Source: Aphrophora alni
Lineage: Eukaryota; Arthropoda; Insecta; Hemiptera; Aphrophoridae
NCBI GenBank assembly: GCA_963513935.1
Contig: OY740769.1
Span: 34,561,120 to 34,625,119, forward strand
Reading direction: 5' to 3'
Length of the DNA: 64,000 nt
In this document: positions 36,551 through 50,006 of the stretch, piece after piece
Layout of the letters: each line of letters starts with the position of its first letter
Numbering within the stretch: the first letter of the stretch is position 1
The notes under the pieces: model-generated
The model's database searches: none
What the model was told of the DNA's origin: nothing
The model's input: only the letters and a program-made list of their open reading frames with translations
Position numbers and translations under genes: made by a program

Positions 36551-38514
36551 ATAGATATATTAGAAGAAAACGTTATTTTTTCATCCTTCCATCCGTAGTC
36601 GTTGTCGCTTTACCTAATACGATAACTGCTACAAAAAGAATATGAAATTTTGTTATGTATGCAAACTGAATTCCAAGTAATGATTACATCATCATAGGCC
36701 GAGACAAGAAATATCGGCTTGACTAGCATATCAGTTACTTCTAAGATTAGACGTCGAACATGTGACAGTAACCAGTTTACTAGCGTGTATGTGGAAACTT
36801 TGTGTGTGTATTGGTGTTTAATAATAAAGTAAAAATTGAGTGCGAAATTATTATTCATAGTTGGAAAACTTCTAAAGAACTAAAACATTGTGGACCACAA
36901 ATCCAACATCAAGTTCATTAAGGTGGGATACAAAACGTTTTTAAGAAGCCTGATATTAATATTTAGCTATACAGAGTGGCTAATTTATCGTGGTCAATTT
37001 CGCTGTCTTGAAAACAACTAAGAAAAACTTTAAATGTGGATCTTTTTTACTTTTCATGGAATTTAAAATGGACGCCATTTTCCAATACGACTGCAAACTT
37101 TACAATTTCTTACGGAAACCCCTATTTTTATGGTATTTCTAAATTTTATATCAAATTTTAAATTAGTTTTCTTGGTTATGTTTTGATAAACCCACTTGTT
37201 TGGGAGTTAAATCCGCTTCAAATTTTGAAAATTTTAAATTTGGTATATTTTTGAGAAACAATTTTACGTACTTATTATTATCGCCACAAGCTAAAAATTT
37301 AATTATCAAGTCTATAAACCAATCCAGGACTTTAATTAAAATGTCTAATTTCTGTAACAGATAAAAACTATATCAAACTTACTGTATTTATAATATGGTT
37401 TATATCTCTTCCTAAAATTAGTTATTAAAATTATTCCTCAGAAAGGAATTATAAAGTAATTAACAAAGGTAGTTAAAATGTTTCATTGGATCAATTGTTT
37501 ACAAGAAAATGATCACTCTGTATACAAACATATTGTTACATATTCTTTTAAACAATACTATGTATTAAGATAGTACTAAAATAGTATAAGATAAGTACCT
37601 GTGTAGGCGAAAACAACATATTTTTTACCTCAATGCTTGATAGTTTTAGAGCATTTTACCATAGACCAACAGTTCAAGTGATTGTTTTAATTTATAATTA
37701 AAAAGTAGGGTAACTGCTGCCATCAGAAAAAAAACAGTTTTCTTTTAAATAATCACCTCTACTGATTTTAATTTTAAAAATTCAGCGTAGCCTCTGATCC
37801 AAACAAAACATATTGGTCGCCATCTCTCAACACATTCCGGTTCGTGTGTAATTTTTTTAAAAAAACTCAGAATCGTAATATGGAAATGACGCAATGTTTC
37901 AAAATCATCTCCACAGATTTTAATAAAATTAATAATTGATTCAAATTACATAGTAAAAACCAAAAATTGATCTTGAAATGTTATAAAAGACATTGTCTTA
38001 CAATTGGCAGTAGCGAGTCAGTTTCAATGTGAATTGTGAATATTAATCACCCAAACCCCGTTTTATTTTGGGTATGGGTGACTGAAAAAGTTTGTTAATT
38101 TTATTTGTGGTGAGTGTTAATAATTATTAGATTGTTGACCTAATCGTACAAGAGAGTGGAAATAGATGACATATTCCACCTTAGTTTTAAAATATCAGTA
38201 CCACCTCCTATTGATTTTAAAACATTGAAATTTGTTGTAAAATAAAAACTAACGACATGGTGGGTTTTCTTTTTAAATAAACAATTTGATTCATCTCGTG
38301 GTATAAAAATTAACTAATTCAATATTTCATAAAAACAGTTAGAGCAATTCTGAATAAATGTATCTCAAATGTAACCCATTAACTCATACATGATACAACC
38401 TAACAACAACATTTCACCCAAAAATGTAACAAATATACTTTCTAATTGATTTTGTTCCTTGTTATTTAAAAGGGAAAACCCTCTCTGTTGTCATTGTCTT
38501 ATAAATTAAAAGGC

Positions 38515-38710
38515 ACAAAAGAACGTCAAATAAAGACACCACCCCAAACCCTAGTCTTTGATACTCTAATTACGTCAGAGTCTGAATAAAACAAGAGATA
38601 CGTGATAAGAAAGATGTAGAGGGATCTAACCCAAGACGTCATGAAAACAAGTGTCGATCCAGCTAGGTTCCCTCGGGATTGCCCGCCAGTACTCACTGAC
38701 TGAAAGTCGA
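38515..38710 (+). repeat. Repeat family alpha, near-complete copy
   Basis: AAATAAAGACACC, TACTCTAATTACGTCAGAG, GGGATCTAACCCAAGACGTC, GATCCAGCTAGG, TCGGGATTGCC and CCAGTACTCACTGACTG in order. Confidence 0.65.
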
Positions 38711-40707
38711 ACTCCTATTTGAAATGTTAACCTTCACACTTCGTTTATAAACTCCTCTACTCATATAATAAGAAGCAAATTTACGATTTTTTTTTTATTC
38801 TACGCCCTCCAATTATTTTCTTCTAGACTGGCATAAAAAACTAGTTGTAATAGTTTCTAGACCACGGCCTATGGCCTCTGCATTATTGACTTTATGTAAT
38901 TACAAATAACTTAGGTAACTTATTATAATACAATCAGTAATTAAACGAGTATAATCTGATTTTAAGTAATAAAATGTTTTTATTACACAAAACTGGGCTC
39001 TTTGATAACTTAAATATAACAACATACGTTACATAGGCCTATACAAAGTGTAAAACAGTCATGGAACAGTTAAATAGCTTTTAAACTTGAAAAGTTACAA
39101 AGGTAAAACTTCAGATATGTTTCTTGTGTAATCCGGAATCCAAAATGGGTTTTTTGAGGGGCAATTAAATATTAAAATTTAAAACCCATCAAATAATACC
39201 TAATTATAATGGGCTTAGTAGAAAATAACTGTACAAATTAGATGTCGTTTTCTTACTCCAACCCAAAATGGTGGCAACCCTCTTAATAAGGAGACAAAAT
39301 TATTACACCAAAAACTTTACAGTTATTTTATTCAAGTTTGACCAGGAAGTTGTGTTACTCTAACTTTTTAATTTTTCCCTCCATTTTTTTTTTTTTTTTT
39401 TTTTTTTCAGAGATAAATTTTAAAGTACTGTACATACCCAGTTTGAATGTTTGAACGGCTGCCAATTTGTAATTTGTGTTCTAATTTCCTCAGCTATTTT
39501 CTATTAAACAAGACCTTAAAAGTAAGTACTACTTGAAGGTGTATCTTCAATTTTGGGCTTTGAATAAATTTACTCTATTATACCAAAAAAAAATTTTTTT
39601 TTTACACCAAAAATAATTCTAAAGTTTCAAACTTATTTAACATCCTGCGACTTTGTTACACCCAGTATGTAACAGGTGACTAAATTGTTGCAGTTTTTAT
39701 TAATTTGTAAAAGGTTGTAATAAACCGAAATATAAGTGTTCACCGTTCTATTTTTATTTTATTTTATTTTTAATCAATTAAGTTGAATAACGCAATTTTT
39801 ACAATAAATTTTGTTTTATAACAAAATAATGAACACAATCAGCCAAATGTTTGTTATACTCACTTGACTTATTTCCCTCTACAACTGTTAAAGACACAAA
39901 ATCGGACCCATTCTCCCGGACAAGTTGGCTATAAAATACGTATTTTGTAATTGAACATTTTGCCAACTTAGAATCGTCCTATCGCAATAACAAAAATATT
40001 GTAGGAAAGATAATGATCCGTAGATACATAATCATGCATAGAAAATACCACAAAACGTTATAACTAATATTCCAAAAATTGCTGAAGTTCACATATTTTT
40101 GATGCGTAACGTCAAAGATTTGAACTGAGCAGTTTTTAGTAAAAGCGACGCCATTTTGCTCATATGATCACAAATCTATTTTTTCCGTCAAATAGGTCGA
40201 CCAAAACACCGTTCTATAGATCACATCTTTCTCTTTCTATCCGTAGTTTACAAATTGTTCTATGTGTCATAGATCGCAAGATATTTCTACTTGACCATAG
40301 TTGTAACCTAACGGAACAAATTTCACTTGGCATTCAGTGGAGTTTACTAAATAAGATAATCGATTATTCAATCGATATTTTGTAACCGATCTTTACGGAA
40401 TATTGTAGAGGAGATTTCATTCTACAAGTTGGTACGACTTGATATATCGTAGACTTACTTTGAGGTTTTTGTTTTGAACTCGGAATATGCCAAGTTTTTG
40501 ACATAATTTGACACGGAGAGGCGTGGCAAAGGCTTTGTTTTGGGGGTATATATTTCTGTTTGTGTATACAATATTTATTCACATTTATACTAGAAAACGT
40601 TTGTAATACTTGAAAAAATGTAAAACAAATTTTTCTATGCTCAATTGGACTTTGAAGTGAAATTTAGCCTTCGATTTTTGTGTGTGTGTGTTTTTTTTTT
40701 GTTCTTT

Positions 40708-41165
40708 GCCATACTGACTCCAAAATTATTTTTCAAACTTTTTTTTCATTACACTACTAAATTCTATGAACCTTTCTGAATATAATGATATATAGAAGTT
40801 GGTTTTCCATAAATATTACCATTTTGGTGATTTTTTGAAAGAAAAGGATAAATTTACCTTTTTTCGTAAAACTTTTTTTTTTTTTAATTTTGAAAATGTA
40901 ACAATTTTTTTCCCTAAATATATTCACAAATATTACACAAAACTTTTGTGTATCTTAGAAAAAGGTGGTAAGCTATTGATTTCGGATGATACAGGTTTTT
41001 CTGAAAAATGTTAACTTCATTTTTTGACATCTAACATACTTACTCCAAAACCGTTTCAATTTTTTTTTATTACATAGATGAATTCTATGCATCTTTCTGA
41101 GAAAAATGGTGTCTCCTAAGTTAGGTTTTGTGTAAAAATAATATTTTTTATTAATTTTTTAAGAA
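40708..41165 (+). repeat. Diverged tandem-like duplication
   Basis: ACTGACTCCAAAA, TTACACTACTAAATTCTATG and AACCTTTCTGA at about 40714-40780 recur as CTTACTCCAAAA, TTACATAGATGAATTCTATG and CATCTTTCTGA at about 41038-41103. No coding meaning seen. Confidence 0.45.
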
Positions 41166-41476
41166 AATAAAACCTTTAACATGTAGGGTTAGTACCAAGA
41201 AGAATGTAAATATTCTACACAGGCCTTCACCAGAAGTATTTCCCTAGTTGAATAAATCTTATTCTATTCTCCTTCTCCAAATGGATTTCGTGCTTTCTCA
41301 TCTAGGTTTCAGGATTCCATTCGAATACGTCTCTGCAGACATTTAACTTCATACCTTCTACGTGACACTCCTAGCCACCCTTATTTCCTTTCCATTAAAT
41401 ATATTAATTACAATAAAGAAGAGATAAAACAGTGTAAAAAAAAAGCTCTAAATGTTGTTCATAAAATATGTTTCAG

Positions 41477-41734
41477 GGATTAAGTTGTCCGGATAACAAA
41501 AGCGATTTCAGTGACCATGAAGTATACATAGACCCTCCATTTTCTGAGTATTCAACCCGCTATATCAAGGTACCAGAACTGAAGATTCCACAAACTTTAT
41601 GTTCTCCCAACACCGTTCCTGTCATACTTGAAACACATCTTCACCCTGTTTCTACACTGCCTCAAACAAAGAATGCTGATCCTTCCGCCTTTAATTTTAT
41701 TGCAGCTAAAAGAATACCGTACCAGCCTTATTGA
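41477..41734 (+). CDS. Gene 4 exon 2: small secreted protein, mature chain
   Basis: No family recognised. The exon begins GLSCPDNKSDF after the acceptor TTTCAG in phase 0 and runs 85 codons to TGA, giving 103 aa with exon 1. The mature chain has just two cysteines (GLSCPD and TLCSPN), enough for one disulfide bond. It has several Tyr and Pro residues (VYIDPPFSEYSTRYIKVPE), and ends KRIPYQPY. It lacks low-complexity runs, unlike genes 1 and 3. A secreted peptide or small protein is the only safe call. Confidence 0.75.
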   Translation, partial: GLSCPDNKSDFSDHEVYIDPPFSEYSTRYIKVPELKIPQTLCSPNTVPVILETHLHPVSTLPQTKNADPSAFNFIAAKRIPYQPY

Positions 41735-41892
41735 ATACACAACTGTTGCAACAAGTAACAATAGTGATATGATTTGTTGAAATTTACAGAGTTGTACTGG
41801 GTACGAAATTGGATGAGAAATTTTTCAATAAGTTACTGATGTTCAGTTGCTCAAAGCTTATGTACCTGAAAATGATGTAGTCATTGTTGCCT

Positions 41893-41898
41893 AATAAA
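41893..41898 (+). terminator. Polyadenylation signal of gene 4
   Basis: AATAAA in CCTAATAAAGTGATTG about 160 bases after the stop codon, with a GT-rich stretch downstream (GTGTGTTTCG). Confidence 0.65.
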
Positions 41899-41939
41899 GT
41901 GATTGTTGTAATAATTTGTGTGTTTCGTTCATTGGTGAT

Positions 41940-44900
41940 TAAATTTTACACAATTGTGGCAAACTTTAAATGATGTCAAACCTAATTTAACACTTCGTGC
42001 ATTCTCTAGATTGATCACACAATGTAATTTAAATTATTTTAAAACCCACCATAGTAAAAGTTATTCCAAATTTACCTTTTTACAACACTTAGTTACGTTT
42101 TACGAATTTAAATTGTTTACTTTAATATTTAATTGGTTTACATTTTATAGAATATACAGCATGGGCAAGTACTACTATGCCTAATGTATTAGAGAAACTG
42201 AACATATTTTAATTTTGTGACGATCGGTACAAAAAATTGTTTTCCAAAACCCTCGTAACTGAAAATGTACAATTAATAAATAATATTGTATATTTGCTCC
42301 AGTCCTTTTTAAACTAGGAAATCCTTGGAATTAATTCACAGTAACTTTAAAAAAATATTTTGTTTAAACTGTTTTTCACTTTCGTCATTCTTATTCTTAC
42401 CAATGCAATAATTTATAAAAAATACAAATTCCAACCAAGCTTGATTTACAAACAATAGTGTACATTTTATAATCCATGATAAACAATTGTAAAAATGATG
42501 GTTTATTTTAAATTTTGTGGTGTACGAGGGCTATCTACCTATATTCTAATATCAAATTCAAGCTCAAAAGTACATGAATATTATATATTTCAAAAAATCG
42601 GACTATTATTTATATTTATAAATTTTGAAGGGAATTATAATTTTATCCTCACCTCAAAAAGTAACAATCACTTTATACCACGTAATCGATTAAAATCTAA
42701 CTATGCGAAAGGACACTCTTCCCAATTCAACCTTTAAAAAGTTACCTCTATCGTATCACTAGTTTTTGAAATAATGCTTGACAAAAATGAAAATCACAAG
42801 CAGTGTTACAGACATCATTATGAAAACCTAAGTGTGACTAGATGGCCAAAACGTGCATAACAATTGAAAAATCGATGGAAATTTAATCTACAACACAATA
42901 AGTGTCCTACTTTGTTGTAACTTTAAAGTGAAAGATACTAACACAACTATAAAACATAACGGACAACTCTACCTATAGCACACTAAATAGATGGTACAGT
43001 TACCCCTTGCTTTTCAATTATTTATAAAATATCCTTTGAATATTTCTATAAATATACAAAGTTGTCAAATATACAAAACAAATTTCTCAAAATCGATTTT
43101 AAGTCAAATAATATGATTTACGTTTAAGAAGAGCTTGTAACACAAGCGTACCAACATTTAAACTCTACTTATAAATAAATTTATTAATAACTTTCTCTTT
43201 CAAAAAGAAGATTATTGGGGTACCCTTCTTTTTCCGTGTATCTTGCATAATATTGGATAAAAATTGGTAATAAAGGGAAACAAATCTTACAAAATGGAGG
43301 CATTTTCGGGTAGATGTTGACGAATTTTGGTTTTGTAGGAAGTGTGAGAAAGTTCGTGCATGTCATATAATAAGGTTTGGTATACTTTACTTCCATTCAA
43401 AGTTGCAAGTAAAACATTTCACAAAGTAAATTGTAATTTGACTCATCCAATTAACGTCATTACAGTCAAATCAGTGTATTATTAATCACATTTCACTAAA
43501 AGTAGGCCTAATCCTTGTACGCCCACACAATAAACCTGACAATTATAAAACATCTATTTGTTTACCTAAATCGAACATGCTTTACTGAATTTTTAAAGTA
43601 AATAATCATATTACGACAATGAGAAACGAATTTTTATTTTTAATACAGAAATATATTTGCAATTTTATTGTAAAATACATTTTTTGTAAACAAACAATTA
43701 TTTTTAACTATATTTGCATTTATCAAATGAAAAATTACAAGAAATACATAAATTTTTACTGAATAATGAAAAATTAATGTACAATTAATCGTTATTTTGG
43801 GCCAAATAATATTGTTATTTATGAATTGTTTGATATATAATTTTTGGTTGTACGCATGTTTTATTTATTAATTTTTTTAATAAGGCCTCAAAATAAAAGC
43901 AATTTAATTATCTAAAATATATATTTTGGATAAAAGTTTTGTAATGACTTATTATTAATTAAACCACGTAAAAAAAAGAGTACGCACGTCATGGGGGTTG
44001 TTTTAAAACCACCTTTAACTCCGTCAATTGTAGGCCTAATCGCATGAAAAAGAATAAAAATGAAATTGTACGGAAATTTATGTTCTTCAAAAAATGTTTA
44101 ACGGTTTTTCGTAAAATTCGTAACATAACAGGTAATCGTAATATATATATACACACTTTTCACTCTTTCCTTCAAAAGCGTCTCCTCAAAGAATTGAGGG
44201 ACTCTACGATTTCTTAAAAAGGAAATATTATAAAGCAACCTTTTTGAAAGAAATATAAAGCTATTTTCACTTTGACCCTACTATTATTACTATAATAAGA
44301 AATTTTAAAACTTCAAATAATGAACGTCAATAATAACATTAGTTTATAATAAGAAAGAATACACCACAGCATACGAAGTGTAGGGTCAGTTTGGAAATCG
44401 TAAACATTTTTACCGCCGTTTTTGCCTGACCTTGACGTTTCAAGGCCTCAGGAAAGCGAGGCAAGTTATTTTCGACAAACCGTCCGTCCGTCGTCGTTGT
44501 CGTCTGCACTTAATCACAATAGTGTCCACAAAGAGAAAGATAGGAACATGAAATTTCCTATAAACAACTATAGTCTATTAATATAGAATTCTACTGCAAT
44601 TCATAAAAAATGTATTTAAATTTCCATAATGGCGGCCATTTAAAGCAGTTTTTGTTCATACCTCTAGTGTTATTCAACAACATACTAAAATAGATAGAAA
44701 TTTCCAAGTAATAATTCTGCATGTAATGGTATGAACTCCACTCATCTACGACAAAAAATAGTGAACGATTAGTCAAAAATTTAATTTTTAATTTCATCAC
44801 ACAAAAAATGCGACACTCGTACACTTACAAACATAACGAGTGGAGGTTCCTTCACATTTATATACAGGTTCAAGGATACTGACACGAACGAAGCGAGGTG

Positions 44901-47790
44901 AGACTCTTTCGAAACACGTTAAGAGTAGTGATATACACAATTATGAGGTTCAGAAAACCTGTGTCACAACTTAAACAAACATACAGTAGTGGGTAGACCC
45001 CTTTACCTACCAATACAATATAATATTTCCTACAAGACCCAGGAAACCAACTATTGGACATTACATTTTAGAGGATCTGCTTACAATGCATTGTTTGATT
45101 GGGCTGGGAAGTAACATGATGGTTCCATCAACCCAGTTTCAACGGCTCTGACAATGTGTATTACATCATTAGAGTAGTTAATGTCTTTATACATAATTAA
45201 CAAACTAAATTCCTATCGAGAACAGAATTTTAGTATAACTGAAATAAAATCAAAGCTAGAAATTCCTTTTTTTTTTTTTTTTAAATATGATTTTTATAAA
45301 ATTTAGTCTCCAAATAAAACGTGACGTTACCAGCCAGTTAGAGTGCTACTAATTAAAATGGAGTAATTAATTATAGGCGTCGTTGTAATATCTTAAAATC
45401 GGTGAATCTATTAAAACAAGTTTTGATGAAATGTGAAAATGTTTAAACCCCAAATAAAATAAAATGAAACTTCATTAGTAATTATATAGAAACAAAACTA
45501 GCCCGACGGCGCGGTAGTTAGGGCCTAAACAAAATAATGAAGATGCTCATTTTTAAAATTTTATTACAAGAGCCTTCCTAAACGTTAAACTAACATTGAT
45601 AATGATTGAAACGGTAGTCACGGAGTTTCAAAATAGCGGCCTTTCTAAACGATATTTCCCAGTAGCCTCTTATCTAGGACTTAAATGAGCCTATGGTGGA
45701 GCATCACATCTTCAAGGATATATTAAACTAAAATTCAGTTCCATTATATAGTGTTTCAGCTGCTTTCTGATTATTTCTCAATTTGGAAGCAAAGATTCAA
45801 TTACATTGAGTGACTGTTTTACAACTATGAACAATTATTTACTGCCATGCACGATAAGTTGCATAACACGTAAGTCGCAGGCGCTTTTATAACCAGTATC
45901 TCTTATTTGTTTATTGATGAAAATAATTTATCTTGTTGTCATGTGTCTTGTCTTATACAAGACATTTAATATATATTTTACTGCAAATTAAAATTATAAA
46001 CATCTTTAGGACCAAGTGAGAGCGTTTTTCTTAAAGAGCGACTGTCTGTCATGGGTGCAATTCGATCGATTTCATTCAAGTTCGGTGCATCGGCATATTT
46101 TGAACTTATCTCGAGGGTTTAATTGATTTTAAAATTAATAATAATTTGGTGTTTCCACCATATGACTATAACACATTTCAATTTTCTCAAAATCTAGTCT
46201 AAAATGTAATCCCTTGACTTAAATAAAATATCTTAGGACAAAAAACAAAACGTATTTCTTCGCCTTTTCCCCAAAAATCTGTGCGATAGCCAAAAAGTAA
46301 AAATTAACCATTGACTCCAATTAAGAAGGTTTAGTTAATCTTAATCGACCCAAATAATGTCTAAAATGTTTTATTGTATAGATTTATGACCCTAAACAAT
46401 GTACAAGTAAAAAGAAAATTACAGTTCTGCCAATACATTAGAATAAATTAACCCTGAATGCCGTGGGTCAATTTGATATTTTCAAACTTTTCTAGGGAAA
46501 CCCTATTTACTTTGACTTGGGTTATAATCTTCATATTTTACTAAAACTTGAGCTATTTGGTTTTGGATCATTTTGAAAAATTTGGCAGTCTAAGAAGTTA
46601 GTTTCATTTTTTACATTTATAAATATTTGAGGAAGACCAAAACACAATAATAATTGGTTGTTGATCTTTGTTGATTTTCATATTTTACCTACAGCTCCCT
46701 ATTATCGAGATTTTCTGATTATAATAACTATGGCTTCTTGATAAGATTCTCTATTTTACTTTATTTAATTCCTAATTGTTCTCCCACCTACTTTACACTT
46801 TACTATACATAATATGAGTTAATCAAAATAGTTACAAATATTAATTTTACTCTTAACCCTTTAATTAGCTTCCTTTTACGTCAATTCAATTTCTAAACTA
46901 TTTAAAATTTTACCTCAAAACTCTATTCCTTATTTTCATGATAATTCCTCTGTCACAAATTACGATATTTATAATTTCTCAAATTATTCGATCTCATTTT
47001 TCATTCCTCCAAAATCGTTCAAGAACGTTTTCTGTTATTTATCCAAAATATTCTCCCCAATTACTAGGTTTTGTGTATCTTACATTTTGTATAGTCTCAT
47101 TCAAATATAGGTTTTGGTTTGATCAAAATCGGCCCCTTTTGTGTTAATTAAAATACTAATTTTAAAATCTGTGTATATATTGTTATATCCTTGCTTCTTG
47201 TCAATTTAATTTATACAACAAGAATTTATAAATACAAAAAGTTATATTGTAAAATTTGAACTATCGAACTCTTTAAATAAATAGGTGCTAAAAACATTAA
47301 GTAACCTACACAAAGGCAACACGATCTGTTTTTATATGTTCAACTCCTTCACAATTAATACTTCCTAACTTGTTGGATCTTTACACAAAACATCTTAAAC
47401 TTATAACATATCAATTGATCGAAATGGGTAATCACAAGTAGCGTCTCAACACATTGAAAAATAAAAATTGTGTAGTGTAATTAAATTTTTCATTCCGTCT
47501 TTAATGATTTGAAACAAACAAAATTCCAATATTTGCTTCAAAATTGTAAGCGCATCTACAAGAATACGATTTCGTAAGTTACTTATAAAATAATCACGCC
47601 TAAAAATGTAAATACTATTTTAAAATTTCAAAATAATACTTTTTTTTTTGGATAAACGGCGTTTTTGCAATACCTGTATGCAGTTGTGATAGCACCCACG
47701 TTTACTACAGTAAGACAAATGTTTTGATTTATCGACAGAATTTCTGACTTCAAAAGACGAGCTAGCTACACAAATTATTGTAGTTGTTTT
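41940..47790. other. Intergenic region between genes 4 and 5
   Basis: About 5.9 kb with only chance frames, plus a reversed beta repeat (44487-45125). I see no gene, RNA or clear transposase in it. Confidence 0.6.
44487..45125 (-). repeat. Repeat family beta, reversed long copy
   Basis: Read on the minus strand it carries GCAGATCCTCTAAAATGTAAT, GTTGGTTTCCTGGGTC, ACAGGTTTTCTGAACCTCA, GGAACCTCCACTCG, AAATGGCCGCCATTATGG and finally GACGACAACGACGACGGACG, the same order as at 33425-33990. Confidence 0.7.
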
Positions 47791-47808
47791 AACTCAAACA
47801 ATCTCAAG

Positions 47809-47815
47809 TATAAAA
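47809..47815 (+). promoter_or_regulatory. TATA box of gene 5
   Basis: TATAAAA 65-71 bases upstream of the start codon at 47880. A clear initiator consensus is not seen; A47841 lies at the right distance. Confidence 0.55.
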
Positions 47816-47879
47816 TGGTATGGTTTGACATCTCCACTGCATATTCAAGATCATCTTACATTTGCTGTCTAAAGAATGA

Positions 47880-47936
47880 ATGATTCATCATGCGATTTCA
47901 ACGTCTACTGCTGTTTTTGCAGTTTTATTATTGAAG
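47880..47936 (+). CDS. Gene 5 exon 1: orphan signal-peptide exon
   Basis: Nineteen codons, MIHHAISTSTAVFAVLLLK, ending AAG|GTAAGC, a strong donor in phase 0. TATA box, short signal-peptide exon and phase match genes 1-4. Reading through the donor gives an AT-rich 103-aa frame to 48191 that looks like intron. No convincing second exon is present before the window end. The only long frame with an acceptor (52925-53218) is antisense to a Jockey ORF2. The gene may continue past 64000, may have a very short second exon, or may have been broken by the transposon insertions downstream. Confidence 0.5.
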
Positions 47937-50006
47937 GTAAGCATAAATATCTTAATTAACATTATTATTAGTTCTTCCGTAATTAAGCTTCTGATACTTA
48001 TATATTTAACGAAATGCAATTACATTTTAATTTTATATTGTAAAGATTTCTTTTTTGTCATTGTAATTTCTTATATATACGAGTATATGTATACATTCTT
48101 ATTTAACAAAAAATTATACTTTACAATAATGGTTAGAGAAATCCTACAAATCAATTCTTTAATTCGTGGGTTAACTACAAACCCACTTTAATTTGTGGTA
48201 TAATGGTCAAACAGATTCCTATGTTAAAAATGGTGAACCAAATAAACAAAATAAATTTTTCTTTGTAGTTAGAAAACTACATTACAACTGAAAATGAAAA
48301 TTAGAAGTAATAACTATTTTAATTTACTTATAAAAATTCAAGGTGGTGAGAACAATTATAATATTTTGTATTTATAAATTTATTTTATTGATTTATTATT
48401 AAATTTAAATTGATTTATTATTGATGATATTCAAAGGCTGAAAAAAATCGAAATACAAACATAAAAACTAAGGCTGTCGAGCACAAAAGTTTAAAAATTA
48501 CATTCAAATATTGATATTTTTTTAAAATATTTCTGACCTGTTTGGATTTAAGTTAACTTTCTTTTGAACTTGTATTGGTGTCCCCGGATCTAACATCTGT
48601 AGAAAGGGTAATGTTTTTAGATGTAAACCAACAACTTGTATTTCCTCCATCGATAGTTTCAGCATAACTCTCGAATGTACGTTAACATTTTCAGTTTTAT
48701 CAAAATCAGATTGTCAATAAAACGGTTAGAGTTGACTCCTTCTTCATCCCCTACGCTTTAAGCTATTTCTCTCAAATTTAATATAGTCAATGCGTACAAA
48801 ACTGCAAAATGTTTTGTCCAATCGGACCAACCTCCACATAGAAACCCTTATCCAAATTCACTCACAACACTTCAACGATTTTCTCAAAAATTTAATCTTT
48901 CCATGGGATTGACTCCACATTAAACTTTAAAATATGGAACCAGTCGGACAACTCATTATACTTGAATGAACGCAAGACGCGAATACAAAATCTACAGACT
49001 GAAAAATGATAGTTAGACAGACAATATAGGCCTACTAAAAATGAGCTAGATTTGTTCACAGAAGCTCAAAATGACAAGAACTATAGATATTTTAAGATCA
49101 CCACAAAACTTTCATATTTGAAAAAACAAAATAATATTGCAGCTTTAATCGCTATTCAGTTTTTTTTCTTTTAGAAGACTTTTAGTAGACACACAGGTAT
49201 GCTCCTGCTTCGTATAATTTTTACCGAAAACTGTTAAACATTTTGAAGCTGTAAATTTACTACAACTATTACAAATGGTTTGGAACGTTCTTAGATCCCA
49301 AAAATATAAAATTAAAAAATTATATCAAGATTCCCAAAGGTAAATGCAGATTGAGAAACAATTTAGTATTGATGTTTTATTATATTTATAATGAATTTAT
49401 CTGTTTCTACCATTAGTAATAAATATTATGTAGCCCGGGCATTAATTTGTAATTACGTTCATAAAAAGAATCAGATTTTTTTAAATGTCTAAAACTAAAA
49501 ACTAAATAATTGATTATTATAGTTACTACTAAACACAGAAGGTGTAGTTTTTCTCTTTGCAATAAATAAATTAATTAGGAGTATTTTGAATTCACATATT
49601 CCTTTACTAGCAGAATACATTTTTTTAACTTCAGCAATTCCTTAATACAGTAGCTATAAATGTCCAGAACACCAACATTTATGTTAAATTTTCAGGTTTA
49701 ACTCCTCTCTATCGGAATTTTTGTAAACTACAAAAAATATTTTACTTGCATCTAATTACAAAACTGGCAAGAATTTTTTGTATAAGAACTTTAATTTATA
49801 ATTTGTTTAATGTTTAGAGATTTTAAGAATACAAATTACAGTTCGAATTTTAACCAAATGTTTTTACATATTTGGTCTCCAAACTCCCAAAAAAGTATAA
49901 ATGGTGGACTTTCCTACTTTAATGATGTATTGAAAACAAATGAAATTTATTTGAGGTAATTAAATACCTCAAAATTAAAAAGTTGGTAATATTATTTATC
50001 TGCTGA
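47937..50006. other. Region between orphan exon and transposon cluster
   Basis: About 2 kb of AT-rich sequence, probably intron of gene 5. A strong acceptor (TTTTTTTTCTTTTAG near 49175) opens only a 20-codon frame. No gene is supported. Confidence 0.5.

Larger units (their letters stand above)
35600..41476 (+). other. Intron of gene 4
   Basis: 5.9 kb, donor GTATGT and acceptor TATGTTTCAG. It carries alpha copies (36370 and 38515), a 12-base C run (36210-36221), a T run (39384-39407) and a repeated stretch at about 40708-41165. Its open frames have no coding character. Confidence 0.6.

Noticed and set aside
47880..48191. 103-aa open frame from the gene 5 start
   Set aside because: After codon 19 it crosses a strong donor (GTAAGC) and becomes AT-rich, Ile/Lys-rich sequence typical of introns.
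48697..48780. Short phase-0 frame after TTTTCAG as a possible second exon of gene 5
   Set aside because: Only 27 codons. Similar strings (TCAAAATCGGA-CAGTCAA) occur elsewhere in the window, so it looks like repeat sequence.
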